Positions 28,654 to 38,300 of a stretch of 63,565 nt of DNA are shown piece by piece. Position numbers and translations under genes: made by a program. Source of the stretch: Armatimonadota bacterium (GTDB lineage Bacteria > Bacteroidota > Ignavibacteria > OLB7); assembly GCA_020850315.1 (NCBI GenBank), contig JADZEY010000098.1, forward strand, positions 1-63,565. The letters are read 5' to 3'. Position 1 is the stretch's first letter. Each line of letters starts with the position of its first letter. The notes beneath the pieces were generated by a model that saw nothing but the letters and a program-made list of their open reading frames with translations, did not search any database and was not told where the DNA came from.

Positions 28654-29580
28654 ATGGCTACCGAACCGACAATCTTGATTGTTGAAGACGATCCCGCCAT
28701 TGCCGAAGGGCTGCGGGCATTTCTGGAATCGGAGAATTTTCTTGTGGAGCATTGCGACGACGGCGGGGCGGCTGTTGAGCGGGCAATGGAGGTTGTTCCC
28801 GATGTTCTGCTGCTGGACCTTTCCCTTCCGCGACGGAACGGGTTGGATGTCTGCCGCGAACTGCGCGAGCGTGGGTTTATCAAACCGATCCTGATGCTGA
28901 CCTCACGCGCTGATCAACTTGACAAAGTGCTTGGGCTGGAATCCGGGGCGGATGATTACATCACCAAGCCGTTCGATTTGCGCGAGCTTCTGGCGCGGGT
29001 GCGTGCCCACACCCGCAGTTTCCAACGGACGGCGCAAACAACCGCATCCGCAGCGGAACCGGAGAACTACAACCGTCGGCTGCTGGCAATCATGTTCACC
29101 GACATCAAGGATTACGCCAAGATGATGAACGCCAACGAACGCCGTGCGGTCCGGTTGGTGACGATGCACAACCAGTTGCTGCAGGAGGAAATTAAAGGGC
29201 ATGGCGGGCAAGTGGCCGAGATTATCGGCGATGCGTTTCTGGCAACATTCAGCAGTGCGGTTCGCTCGGTGGAGTGCGGATTAGCGGTGCAGAAAAAATT
29301 GGCCGAGTACAACCACCAACAACCGGAAGCCGAGCAAGTGCATGTGCGGATCGGCATCCATTTGGGGGATGTGTTGGAACACGCCGACGGGAAACTTGCA
29401 GGGGATTCGGTGAACATTGCCGCACGGCTTCAGCAGATTGCCACCCCCGGCTGCGTCACCGTCTCCGATAGCGTCTTCATCGCCATTCGCCACAAGATTG
29501 ATTGCCACGCCGCAAGCCTGGGGGAACGCTTCGTGAAGAATATCCAAGACCCCGTGGTTATCTACGAGCTAAGCCTGTGA
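28654..29580 (+). CDS. Response regulator fused to a class III nucleotide cyclase
   Basis: 308 residues from ATG 28654. Residues 5-120 are a receiver domain with acidic pocket EDD (11-13), phospho-acceptor D55 and K105 (TKPFD). Residues about 140-300 are a class III cyclase homology domain: IMFTDIKDY gives metal-binding D150, IIGDAFLATF gives D193, and VNIAARL gives N254 and R258. The purine-specificity positions are unusual: E189 (HGGQVAE) where adenylyl cyclases have Lys, and K247 where they have Asp or Thr. Phosphorylation by an unidentified histidine kinase probably controls activity. The product could be cAMP, cGMP or neither. A terminator hairpin follows immediately. Confidence 0.9.
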   Translation: MATEPTILIVEDDPAIAEGLRAFLESENFLVEHCDDGGAAVERAMEVVPDVLLLDLSLPRRNGLDVCRELRERGFIKPILMLTSRADQLDKVLGLESGADDYITKPFDLRELLARVRAHTRSFQRTAQTTASAAEPENYNRRLLAIMFTDIKDYAKMMNANERRAVRLVTMHNQLLQEEIKGHGGQVAEIIGDAFLATFSSAVRSVECGLAVQKKLAEYNHQQPEAEQVHVRIGIHLGDVLEHADGKLAGDSVNIAARLQQIATPGCVTVSDSVFIAIRHKIDCHAASLGERFVKNIQDPVVIYELSL

Positions 29581-29584
29581 ACAG

Positions 29585-29640
29585 CAATCGGCTGGCAGTA
29601 TCAGGAAGATGATACCGCCAGCCGATTGTGTGTTTTTTGT
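29585..29640 (+). terminator. Intrinsic terminator after the cyclase gene
   Basis: Stem 29585-29602 pairs with 29611-29628 with one mismatch, loop of 8, followed by a T-rich stretch (TGTGTTTTTTG). It sits 4 bases after the stop and also faces the 3' end of the convergent DinB-like gene at 29649. Confidence 0.9.
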
Positions 29641-29648
29641 TGCCTGCT

Positions 29649-30161
29649 TTATGCTTCTACAGGCTTCGGTTTGGGGTCGCGCCCGGCCCAGCAGTTTGCG
29701 GTGCTTAGTTGTGGATTGCCCGACATCTTGGCGTACAAAAAAAGCTGCATTCGGTAGGCCACTAACCACTCCAGCACCGCACGCACCAACCCTTCCCCAA
29801 AAGGAACTTCTGGCCCAACCCCGGGCACCGGCCCTGTTCGTGTTAATAATTCATCATCGGTCATTGTCGCCAACGCTTCACCGATCGCCTCAATCTGCCG
29901 ATTCATCGCGGCAGGGAACTCCTCCATCGGCATAGCTTCGGCTTGCTGTTCCAGCGATTCCCATGCCGCAAAATTTCCATCAATCATCCCCCGCACCGCA
30001 CCAATGCCGCAGATGGAAAGATATTGCAGCAGCTCGCGGGTGGAGCGCATTGTTTCGCCGGGGCGGTAGTCGTAGCTGTCGGGGTGTAGCTTGCTGAATA
30101 CGTGGTTGCAAATATCCCGCTCGCGGGAGATTGCCGATAGGAACTGGTCACGGGTAATCAT
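29649..30161 (-). CDS. DinB-like four-helix protein
   Basis: 170 residues from ATG 30161 (MITRDQFLSAISRERDICNH). The frame extends upstream to 30332, but that part translates repeat DNA. The all-helical sequence with DYRPGETMRSTRELLQYLS and the C-terminal AVLEWLVAYRMQLFLYAKMSG fits the DinB/DUF664 fold, whose members often bind a divalent metal through three histidines. Here the characteristic His triad is not clearly present: H15 or H21 may be one ligand, and the second-helix site reads LLQYLS without a His. A metal-free or diverged member is therefore possible. Neighbours give no functional clue. It converges on the terminator at 29585-29640. Confidence 0.7.
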   Translation of the reverse strand: MITRDQFLSAISRERDICNHVFSKLHPDSYDYRPGETMRSTRELLQYLSICGIGAVRGMIDGNFAAWESLEQQAEAMPMEEFPAAMNRQIEAIGEALATMTDDELLTRTGPVPGVGPEVPFGEGLVRAVLEWLVAYRMQLFLYAKMSGNPQLSTANCWAGRDPKPKPVEA

Positions 30162-30270
30162 GGTAAGCAATGGTTTGTTGGTTGGATGAACGATTGCGGT
30201 GCAAATATCGGGTGATCGTTGGGTAGGTTGGCATCTTCGATCTTGCGGATTTGGTAGATAGGGTTTGCGT

Positions 30271-30372
30271 AACCATTCTCTCTTCGTTCCTACCTCTGTG
30301 CTTTTGTGGTTTCCCCGCATTGAATCAACCACAGAGACACAGAGGGCACAGAGGGAAGAAAGAGAGATGGTT
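30271..30372. repeat. Imperfect inverted repeat of the 'acagaggcacagagg' type
   Basis: About 102 bases with inverted arms: aaccattctctcttcg ... tttgtggttt on the left and aaccacagagacacagagg ... gagagatggtt on the right. The same sequence occurs as a single arm at 7690-7771. It occupies most of the gap between the DinB-like and MBL genes. Similar repeats are widely scattered in intergenic DNA of environmental bacteria. Confidence 0.75.
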
Positions 30373-30410
30373 CATCGCCGCTGGTGAACTCTTGGGCGAT
30401 TCCATTTTTT

Positions 30411-31070
30411 TTACGCCAAATACCCCTCCCAATCCAGCGCAAACGGGTTCCGCTCACGCTCGGCTCCAATCGTTGTTTCTGGGCCGTGGCCCGATAGCAA
30501 TCGGGTGGCATCGTGAAGGGGCATCAGCCGGGTGGCGATGCTTCGCATCAGTGCCTCGAAATCTCCACCGGGAAGATCGGTTCTGCCGATTGACCCGGCA
30601 AACAGAACATCCCCCGAAAACGCCACCCGATTGGCTTCGTCGTGGAAGACAATGCTCCCTTCGCTATGCCCTGGCGCGTGCAGGATATTGAAGTTGATAG
30701 AGCCAAGCGTGAATCGGTCGCCGTGGCGCAGGTGGCGGTCGGCAGCAACCGGTTGGATGGTGAACGGCAGCGGCCACACCGTGTGGCGCATCGGCTCAAC
30801 AATCCGGTACTCGTCATCGGGGTGAACGTAGATCAGCATTTCCGGGTAGCGCACTTTCAGCGGGGCAGCGTCGGCAGTGTGATCCCAGTGGGTATGCGTT
30901 AGCAGAAGCGCGGCGGGGGCAATGCCAGCATCCGAAAGGGTCTGGGCAATTCCCTCCTGGCTGTCGGGTGGGGCATCAATAATCACCGCCGATTGCGTGG
31001 CGGGGTCAATCACCACATAGCTGTTGGTCATCACCGGGCCGGTGGTGAATGTATGGATCAGAAGGTTCAT
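30411..31070 (-). CDS. MBL-fold metal-dependent hydrolase (glyoxalase II-like)
   Basis: A 219-residue cytoplasmic metallo-beta-lactamase-fold hydrolase of the short YcbL/glyoxalase II-like type. The binuclear metal site is intact: T-H59-T-H61-W-D63-H64, the APGHSEGS histidine, FSGDVLFAGSIGRTDLPGGD (bridging Asp) and LLSGHGPETTIGAERERNPF (final His). It probably hydrolyses a thioester such as S-lactoylglutathione or a related compound (family knowledge); the natural substrate is not determinable here. No partner gene is adjacent. A 381-base gap separates it from the divergent BNR protein gene. Confidence 0.92.
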   Translation of the reverse strand: MNLLIHTFTTGPVMTNSYVVIDPATQSAVIIDAPPDSQEGIAQTLSDAGIAPAALLLTHTHWDHTADAAPLKVRYPEMLIYVHPDDEYRIVEPMRHTVWPLPFTIQPVAADRHLRHGDRFTLGSINFNILHAPGHSEGSIVFHDEANRVAFSGDVLFAGSIGRTDLPGGDFEALMRSIATRLMPLHDATRLLSGHGPETTIGAERERNPFALDWEGYLA

Positions 31071-31451
31071 TCGTTGGTTCGATTGCTTGAGTTATTGGGG
31101 AAGGAATGTGATTTGGAGGAATTTGTCATTTGGCATTTCCCCTCCCATCATCCGTTCGGAAGAGCCGAGCAGACGCTCGGCGATCCCAGGGGCGATCCCC
31201 CCCCCTCTCTCTCCATCTGGCATTCCCCTGCCCCTGACAAAGATAACCACATCCCCACCACGCAGATTTCCCCCCCACCGAAGCGACAATCAAAATGGAA
31301 TGAACCGATAGCTTGGCGTGGTATATTGGAATTGCTCTGGGAACAATTCACCGTCGCTCTGTTGTTCCCGTCATTTTCCCACTGAACCAACCTTGAAGCG
31401 ATCATAACACCAGCATCAACCGCGGACAACACCAAGAGGACGAAACACACC
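31071..31451. other. Divergent gap with a small hairpin and C-rich tract
   Basis: 381 bases without a gene. A 7-bp hairpin (gccgagc/gctcggc, 31164-31181) sits before the C-rich stretch 31197-31207. It must contain promoters for the MBL gene (-) and the BNR gene (+), but I cannot place them. 'aagagga' near 31434-31440 is a fair ribosome binding site for the BNR gene. Confidence 0.5.
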
Positions 31452-34400
31452 ATGAGCCAAACAACAACATTCTACCAAACAACTGCCCGATTACTGGGGC
31501 TGCTGGCAGTGCTTACTCCATTTCTTGCTTGGCCGCTCCCCGCCGCAGCGCAGCCCAGCCAATGGAATTCAACGGGGATTGGCGGCGGCGGTGCGTTGTT
31601 CCACAGCAGCATCAACCCCCACAACAAGAATGAGATTTTTATCAGCTGCGACATGAGCGAGATGTTCCGCACCGACGATTTTGGGGAGTCGTGGAGCGTG
31701 ATTGATTTCCGGCAACTGCAAGGGGGGAACGTCAGGGGGAGCGTCCAGTTCACCAGCGACCCCAAGATTCTGTACACCATTGACAGCCGCAACGACGGCG
31801 GAATCCCCACCAAAAGCACCGACGGCGGCAGCACCTGGACCCCGCTTGCCGACGACCCCACCGGAGGGGAAGCCTACGGGCTGTTTGCCGACCCCAACAA
31901 CACCAACGTGGTGATCGTGAGCGACTACAGCCACGTTTATTACTCCAACAACGGCGGGCAGAGTTTTGTGGAAAAATTCTCGACCCCATCCGACAACGGC
32001 TGCTACCTTGCCGGGGCGTGGTTCGATGGCAACTCCATCTACATCGGCACCAACTTGGGGCTGCTGACCTCCACGAACAACGGCTCCTCCTTTGCAATGG
32101 CCCAAACCCCAGGGGTTCTCAACGGCGAATCCATTGTCTCCTTTGTTGGTTGCAAGCAGCTTGGTGTCACCCGATTCTACTGCGTGACGCTGGGGAGCGG
32201 TGACGTTTACCCGGGGGTGACAGGGGCGGAGTTCAGCTATTTCAAAGGCGTTTACACCCGCACCGTTACCGAGACCAGTTGGACTGCCCGCACCAGTGCA
32301 ATCCCCGATGGATTCCGCCCGTACTTTGTTGGCGCGGCGCGTGGGAACAACATGACGGTCTATCTGGCTGGCGGAAGCGATTTCGGAATCCCGATTGTGC
32401 TGAAATCCAGCGATGCCGGATTGACATGGGCCAACAACCTGAAGACCGAAGGGAACGTGAACATCAAGACCGGATGGTCCGGAACCGAGGGGGATCGTTT
32501 CTGGACATATGGCGAGTACGCGCTGGGGTTCAACGTCTGCCCAAGCGACCCAAACTACTTGGTGATTACCGATCTTGGTTTTGCACACGTCAGCAGCGAT
32601 GGCGGGGCAAACTGGAAGCAAGCCTACGTCAACTCACAGTACCAGAACCCTGCCGGGCAGAACACTCCTGTCGGGAAAGCATATCGTGGGAACGGGCTGG
32701 AGAACACAACATCGTGGTGGCTCTGTTGGGCCGACAGCAGCAACATCGTTGCTGGCTTCAGCGACATCAAAGGCATCCGCACGGGGGATGCCGGAACAAC
32801 ATGGGCCATCCCCTACAACGATTTCGACTTCAACAGCAGCTACCACATCATCAAGCACCCAACCACCGGAACGCTGTACGCGGCAACGTCGTCGGTGCAC
32901 GACATCTACCAAAGCACCTACCTAACCGATGCCCGAATTGATGGCGGGCGCGGCAGCGTCATCTACTCCACCGACAAAGGGAAAACCTGGAAAACGCTGC
33001 ATGATTTCGGGCATCCAGTGGTCTGGCTGGCGATTGACCCGAACGACCCGAACGCCATGTACGCCAGCGTTGCCCACAGCAGCGAAGGGGGCATCTATTT
33101 CACCAAAACTTTGCAGAACGGAACCGCCGCAAGCTGGCGGAAAACCTACAGCAACCCGCCCCGCACACAGGGGCATCCGTTCAACATCAACTTGCTGAAC
33201 GATGGGACAATCCTGGCCACCTACTCAGGCCGGCGTGCCGGAAACCCGCTGGCGTTCACCAGCAGCAGCGGCGTGTTCAGCAGCGGCGACGGCGGCACAA
33301 CGTGGGTGGACATTTCTTCCCCGGAAATGCTCTACTGGACCAAAGACCTTGTGGTGGATCCGCACGACGCAAGCCAAAGCACATGGTACGTTGGCGTATT
33401 CAGCGGATGGGGGGGCGCGCCGAACCAGTTGGGCGGGCTGTACAAAACCACTGATCGCGGAAAAAACTGGAGCCTTCTGTTGGACCTTCCCAGCAAGCCG
33501 AACAACACCAACCGCGTGACCTCCTGCCGGGTGAACCCAAAGAACCCGAACGAAATGTACGTCACCACCGAAACCGACGGGCTGTGGTACACCAGCAATC
33601 TGAAGTCGGCCACGCCAACGTTCACACAGCTTGCGGCATATCCATTCCGGCAGCCGGAAAGGGTGTTCTTCAACCCGTACAACGACGAAGTTTGGGTTAG
33701 CAGTTTTGGGCATGGATTGCGGCGCAGCAGCAGCGCGCCCGCGCAGCCGCCGGCCGCGCCCCAGCTTACCGCCCCTGCCAACTTTGCCACCAACACACTC
33801 CGCACCGGAAACTTCCAGTGGCAGGCTTCGGCAACGGCCACCAGCTACCGGGTGCAGCTTTCGTTGGTCAGCGATTTCAGCAGCACGCTGTTGGATCAAT
33901 CTGGGGTGACGGCAACCACCTACGCATACACCAACATTGCTGCGGCCACCAAATTCTACTGGCGGGTGCAAGCCGCCAACTCCTTTGGCGGAAGCCTGTG
34001 GTCGGAAACATGGCAGTTCACAACGGTAGAGGATGCGCCGAAAGCCCCGGCAGCACCGGCACTGGTCTCGCCAGCCAACGACTCCTCTGGCGTTCCGTTG
34101 GAGCGGATGCTGTACTGGAGTCCTGTCACCGGAGCCACCAGTTATCGGGTGCAGCTTTCCACCGTCAGCGATTTCACCACCACCGTGTTGGATCGAAATG
34201 ATCTTTCGGGAACCTCCATCCAATATCCTACGCTGACCCCAAGCACCAAATACTACTGGCGGGCACAGGCAATCAACACCATTGGGTCAAGCCCGTGGTC
34301 GCCGGTGTGGAGCTTCACAACTATACTGGAGGAACCACCCGCACCCGCTGCGCCAGTGTTGGCCTCGCCCACAAACGACACAACGGGCGTGCCGATCGCC

Positions 34401-34904
34401 CGCTCGCTTTGGTGGAACCCTTCGGCCACGGCAACCAGCTACCGGGTGCAGCTTTCCACCGTCAGCGATTTTGCCACAACGCAACTGGACCAAAGCAACG
34501 TGACGGCAACAACGCTTCCGTTTGTTAATCTGGCGTACCAGACCAAGTATTGGTGGCGCGTGCAAGCGTCCAACGTATCGGGCAGCAGCCCGTGGTCGCC
34601 AGCATGGAGTTTCACAACAGTGGCAAACTCGTCGGGAGTGGATGGCGGGGCAGATCGGGAAGGAGTGCGGTTACAAGCAACAGCCGAGCGGGGAGAATTG
34701 ATTCTACGCTACACCATCCCAAGCCGGGGCAACGTGACGCTGCAAGTGTTCAATCTGCTTGGCCAGCCAGTGGCAACATTGGCCCAACGTGAGCTTGAAG
34801 CAGGCAGCCACCATCGCAGCATCGCCGCGTTGCCAGCGGGAACTTACTGGTGCCGATTAGCCGTGGGGGATGTTGTTGTTGTGAAGAGTGTTGTGGTGCA
34901 GTAA
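31452..34904 (+). CDS. Secreted BNR/sortilin-like propeller protein with FN3 and T9SS domains
   Basis: 1150 residues with a long signal peptide ending near PAAAQP. Residues about 40-755 carry repeated Asp-box (BNR) elements: STDGGSTWT, SNNGGQSF, SSDAGLTW, SSDGGANWK, STDKGKTWK, SGDGGTTWV and TTDRGKNWS. This is the pattern of sialidase/VPS10/GH74-type beta-propellers, and the GIGGGG opening is reminiscent of GH74 xyloglucanases. Three fibronectin type III modules follow at about 760-1060, each with a near-identical SYRVQLSTVSDF strand. The end (NVTLQVFNLLGQPVATLAQ ... GTYWCRLAVGD) is a T9SS sorting domain. It could be a glycoside hydrolase acting with the GH44-like enzyme, or a non-enzymatic adhesin; sequence alone does not decide. 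Confidence 0.8.
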   Translation: MSQTTTFYQTTARLLGLLAVLTPFLAWPLPAAAQPSQWNSTGIGGGGALFHSSINPHNKNEIFISCDMSEMFRTDDFGESWSVIDFRQLQGGNVRGSVQFTSDPKILYTIDSRNDGGIPTKSTDGGSTWTPLADDPTGGEAYGLFADPNNTNVVIVSDYSHVYYSNNGGQSFVEKFSTPSDNGCYLAGAWFDGNSIYIGTNLGLLTSTNNGSSFAMAQTPGVLNGESIVSFVGCKQLGVTRFYCVTLGSGDVYPGVTGAEFSYFKGVYTRTVTETSWTARTSAIPDGFRPYFVGAARGNNMTVYLAGGSDFGIPIVLKSSDAGLTWANNLKTEGNVNIKTGWSGTEGDRFWTYGEYALGFNVCPSDPNYLVITDLGFAHVSSDGGANWKQAYVNSQYQNPAGQNTPVGKAYRGNGLENTTSWWLCWADSSNIVAGFSDIKGIRTGDAGTTWAIPYNDFDFNSSYHIIKHPTTGTLYAATSSVHDIYQSTYLTDARIDGGRGSVIYSTDKGKTWKTLHDFGHPVVWLAIDPNDPNAMYASVAHSSEGGIYFTKTLQNGTAASWRKTYSNPPRTQGHPFNINLLNDGTILATYSGRRAGNPLAFTSSSGVFSSGDGGTTWVDISSPEMLYWTKDLVVDPHDASQSTWYVGVFSGWGGAPNQLGGLYKTTDRGKNWSLLLDLPSKPNNTNRVTSCRVNPKNPNEMYVTTETDGLWYTSNLKSATPTFTQLAAYPFRQPERVFFNPYNDEVWVSSFGHGLRRSSSAPAQPPAAPQLTAPANFATNTLRTGNFQWQASATATSYRVQLSLVSDFSSTLLDQSGVTATTYAYTNIAAATKFYWRVQAANSFGGSLWSETWQFTTVEDAPKAPAAPALVSPANDSSGVPLERMLYWSPVTGATSYRVQLSTVSDFTTTVLDRNDLSGTSIQYPTLTPSTKYYWRAQAINTIGSSPWSPVWSFTTILEEPPAPAAPVLASPTNDTTGVPIARSLWWNPSATATSYRVQLSTVSDFATTQLDQSNVTATTLPFVNLAYQTKYWWRVQASNVSGSSPWSPAWSFTTVANSSGVDGGADREGVRLQATAERGELILRYTIPSRGNVTLQVFNLLGQPVATLAQRELEAGSHHRSIAALPAGTYWCRLAVGDVVVVKSVVVQ

Positions 34905-34929
34905 GCCAAACGGAAAACAGAAACAACAA

Positions 34930-34964
34930 ATCGGGGAAGTGAGAGTTCACTTCCCCGATCTTTT
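34930..34964 (+). terminator. Intrinsic terminator after the BNR gene
   Basis: A perfect 13-bp stem (34930-34942 with 34947-34959), GAGT loop, followed by CTTTTC. It lies 25 bases after the stop. Confidence 0.85.
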
Positions 34965-34970
34965 CCCCTC

Positions 34971-35323
34971 TTCAGCTTTGGCTCCCTCTCTCCCACCCGA
35001 CCAATGAAGTGGAAGCAGCAGCGGCATCAGTTGGGTGAGGGCGTGCCGATAGAATCGGCATCTTCGAGAGGAGGTGAGGGCGGGCTGCGAACGAGGGCAA
35101 GCATGAACAATTGCCCGTCCGGCGGCTCCACTCATACTTCGACGGGCTCAGCATGAGCGGAGGGGTGTTCCGGTGGGATACCGATTATTTTTCCTTTTTG
35201 GCTTTGGCCCCCTCTCCCACCCGACGAATGAAGTGGAAGCAGCAGTAACATCAGCTTGGGAGAGGGCATACCGATAGAATCGGCATCTTCGAGGGGGTGA
35301 GGGCGGGCAGCGAACAAACGCGG
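34971..35323. repeat. Two direct copies of a ~120-bp repeat with a partial core between
   Basis: Copy R1 (34973-35092) and copy R2 (35200-35323) share ctttggc..ccctctc, cccacccga.caatgaagtgg, a gccgat-aga-atcggc mini-hairpin, and a ggtgagggcgggc end. Between them, 35121-35165 is a shortened copy of the MITE core in which the segment between two TTCGAC motifs is lost. An inverted relative of R1/R2 lies at 39776-39876, on the other side of the helicase gene. The rest of 34905-35381 holds only the BNR terminator and the short helicase leader. Confidence 0.8.
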
Positions 35324-35381
35324 AACAGCCACCGCAGAAGAATGCTTGCACTACCCACCAAGAACTTCCTACTTTTGCTCC

Positions 35382-38300
35382 ATGGCTGAGATCACCTTTA
35401 CGCTTGACCAACAAAAGGCGCACGACGCAACGCGCCACCTTTCCATCACCGCAAACGCTGGCTCGGGCAAAACCCGTGTGCTGGTTAGCCGATACTGCGA
35501 TATCGTGGAGCTGATGGGGATCAGACCTGCCGAGATAGCCGCCATCACGTTCACCGAAAAAGCCGCCAGCGAGCTACGCACCCGCATCGCCGAAGAGCTT
35601 GAACACCGCCTGGGGGATGAATCCCACAAAACCAACTGGGAGAAACTGAAAAAGGCTCGCGAAGGATTCACCTCCGCAATGGTCTCCACCATCCATGGCT
35701 TCTGTTCGCAGCTGCTGCGCGAGTATCCAATCGAGACCGACACCCCACCGAACTTCCGTGTGGTTAGCGGCTACGAGCGGCGTGTGATGGAGCAAGAATC
35801 GCTGGAGGAAGCGATTGAGGCCGCGCTCACAAGCCCGCAGAATGACCCAACGCACCTCACCTCGGCCTACCAAACCGCCCGCCGAATTAACCGCGAGTTG
35901 CTGGAGGATATCGTCAAGATGATGTTCCACAACCGCGAGCCGATCACCTTCAGCCGAACCAATGGTGTGCTGAGTCGCAGCAAGAAAGAGACACTGGCAC
36001 TGTGGGATTCGGCGATACTGACAGCAGTGGACTCCGTGCTCCGCTCACCCCAGGTAATGGATAGCTTCCAGAATCTTATCGGGTTCATGAAAACCCCCGA
36101 TGCTGCCGCTACTAAATTTCAGGAGCTACGCCAGGCAACAACGGTGATCAACATCCTGGAAGGGTTCAGCAATCTGAAAAGCATGATGCTGACCAGAGAG
36201 GGCTCCCCGAGAAAGACCGGGGTTTTCCGGTTATCGCGCGATGAGGTTGCAACGCTGAACCCGCTTGCCGAGCCGATCCAGCGCGCCATCGAACAACTGA
36301 AGCCGCTGCTGGAAAACCCCACCGACCCCACGCTGCACCCACAACTGCTTGACGACACAGCAGTGCTTCTGGACATTTTTGATGATGCAGTCCGCACCTA
36401 CGAACAACGGAAATCCCGCCAGAACGCTTTAGACTTCGAGGATCTTCAGCTGCGCCTGTTGTTCGCGCTGCAACGCCCGGAGGATCACAAGGCCATCACC
36501 GGGCGATTCAAAGCGATTATGGTGGATGAATTTCAGGACACCAACGCCTTGCAGTACACCGTGGTGAACCGCCTGCTTAGGGGATTGAACGCGCTGGGTC
36601 GGCTGTGCATTGTTGGCGATAAAAAGCAATCCATTTATGGTTTCCGCAATGCCGAAGTTGAGGTGTTCGACCGCGCCGACCGCGACATCGTTGCGCAAAA
36701 CACTCAGGAGAAACGGGAAGGGCAGCCGCTGGAGTACCGCAACGCAAAACTCATAGGTGCTTCCCACCAGGAGCAGCTTGGGCTTATCCGGCTTGATGCC
36801 TCCTTCCGATTGCTCCCTTCCAACTGCGCCTACGTCAACCTTGCCTGCGCGCCAGTTATGGCTCCAGAAGGGTTGTTCAACTTTGGAGTTCCCTACGAGC
36901 CGCTGGTCTGCGCACGACGCTCCGAGGGAGCGGGAGGGGTGGAGGTGATACTGGCACGGAAGTCGGACGATGAATCGAGCGATGACCCCCTCCCCCAACA
37001 GGAGTCAAGCGACAGCACCGTAGAAGAACCGAAATCGGAATCAGCAGAGAACGAATCGGTCAGCGAAGCAGAATTGATCGCCCGGCGGATTCTTCAGCTT
37101 GTCACTTCGGGCGAGCCAGTGGTGTGGGAATCGCCCACAAAAGGTGAGCCGGAACAACCGCGCCCGGCACGATTTGGTGACATTGCCATCCTTTGCCGCA
37201 AGCGAAGCAGTTTTCAGGAATTGGAGGATACCTTCCGCGCCCACGGCATTCCGTTTTTGAACTTCGGCAGTTCGCGATTCTACAGTTCGCAGGAGATTTA
37301 CGACATCGTCAACTACCTCAGCGTTCTGCTGAACTCCAACAATGACGTAGCCTTGTTGGGGCTGCTCCGTTCGCCATACTTTGGCGTGTCCGATCTGGAA
37401 CTCTATCGAATCGGCACAACCGCTGCAGGGCGTTCGTTGTGGGAGCGGACGGTGCAGCAGGCCACGCAGCCCAACGCGCACCCATCGCTTCGCCGTGCGG
37501 TGGAAACGATTGAGGAAGACCGCGCAATGGCCGGGCGAATCCCCATATCGCTGCTGATGCGGCGGGTGCTGGAACACACAGGTTGGCGCGGTGCGGTGAT
37601 CGGGACCGAGCGTGGCGAGCAGGCAATGGCAAATATTGACAAGCTGATGGAGCAAGCGCGTGCGTTCGAGCAGCGCGGGTTCACCAACTTGTACGACTTC
37701 GTTGAGCAGATACGCTCCCAAATTGATGGCGACGAGGTGGAGTCGGAAGCACCAATTAACACAGGGCGCGATGCCGTGTTGCTGATGACCATGCACGCAT
37801 CGAAAGGGTTAGAGTTCCCGATTGTTTTCCTTCCCGCACTCCACTCCCCACCACGCCGAACCGATACAATCATGTTCGACCGCGACTTGGGGTTTGGATG
37901 GAATTGGAAATTCAACCACAACGACTACCGCCCAACCATTGCCCTGTTTATGCGGTTGCGGAACAGCGAACGCGAACGTGCCGAAGAAGCCCGGCTGTTC
38001 TACGTTGCCACCACCCGCGCCCGCGACCTGCTGATCCTTTCCGGCAATGTTGAGAAAATGAAGCAGGGGACAATGTTAAGCTGGGCCACCGACCCGTTGG
38101 GTGGCCTTCCCACCGACAACGGAACCGTTGCGATCACCTCACCACTCTATTTTTTGAACGAGGATGGGAGAAGAAAATCGTCCGGGATGTGGCAGCAAAC
38201 GGTGAAGGTCTGGTATCAGTTGCCGGAGCAACCCCGCTACGAGGCGGAGGCGCGCCCTGCCCAAGTTTTCCGCAACGATTTAGTGAACATTGGGGAGCTT

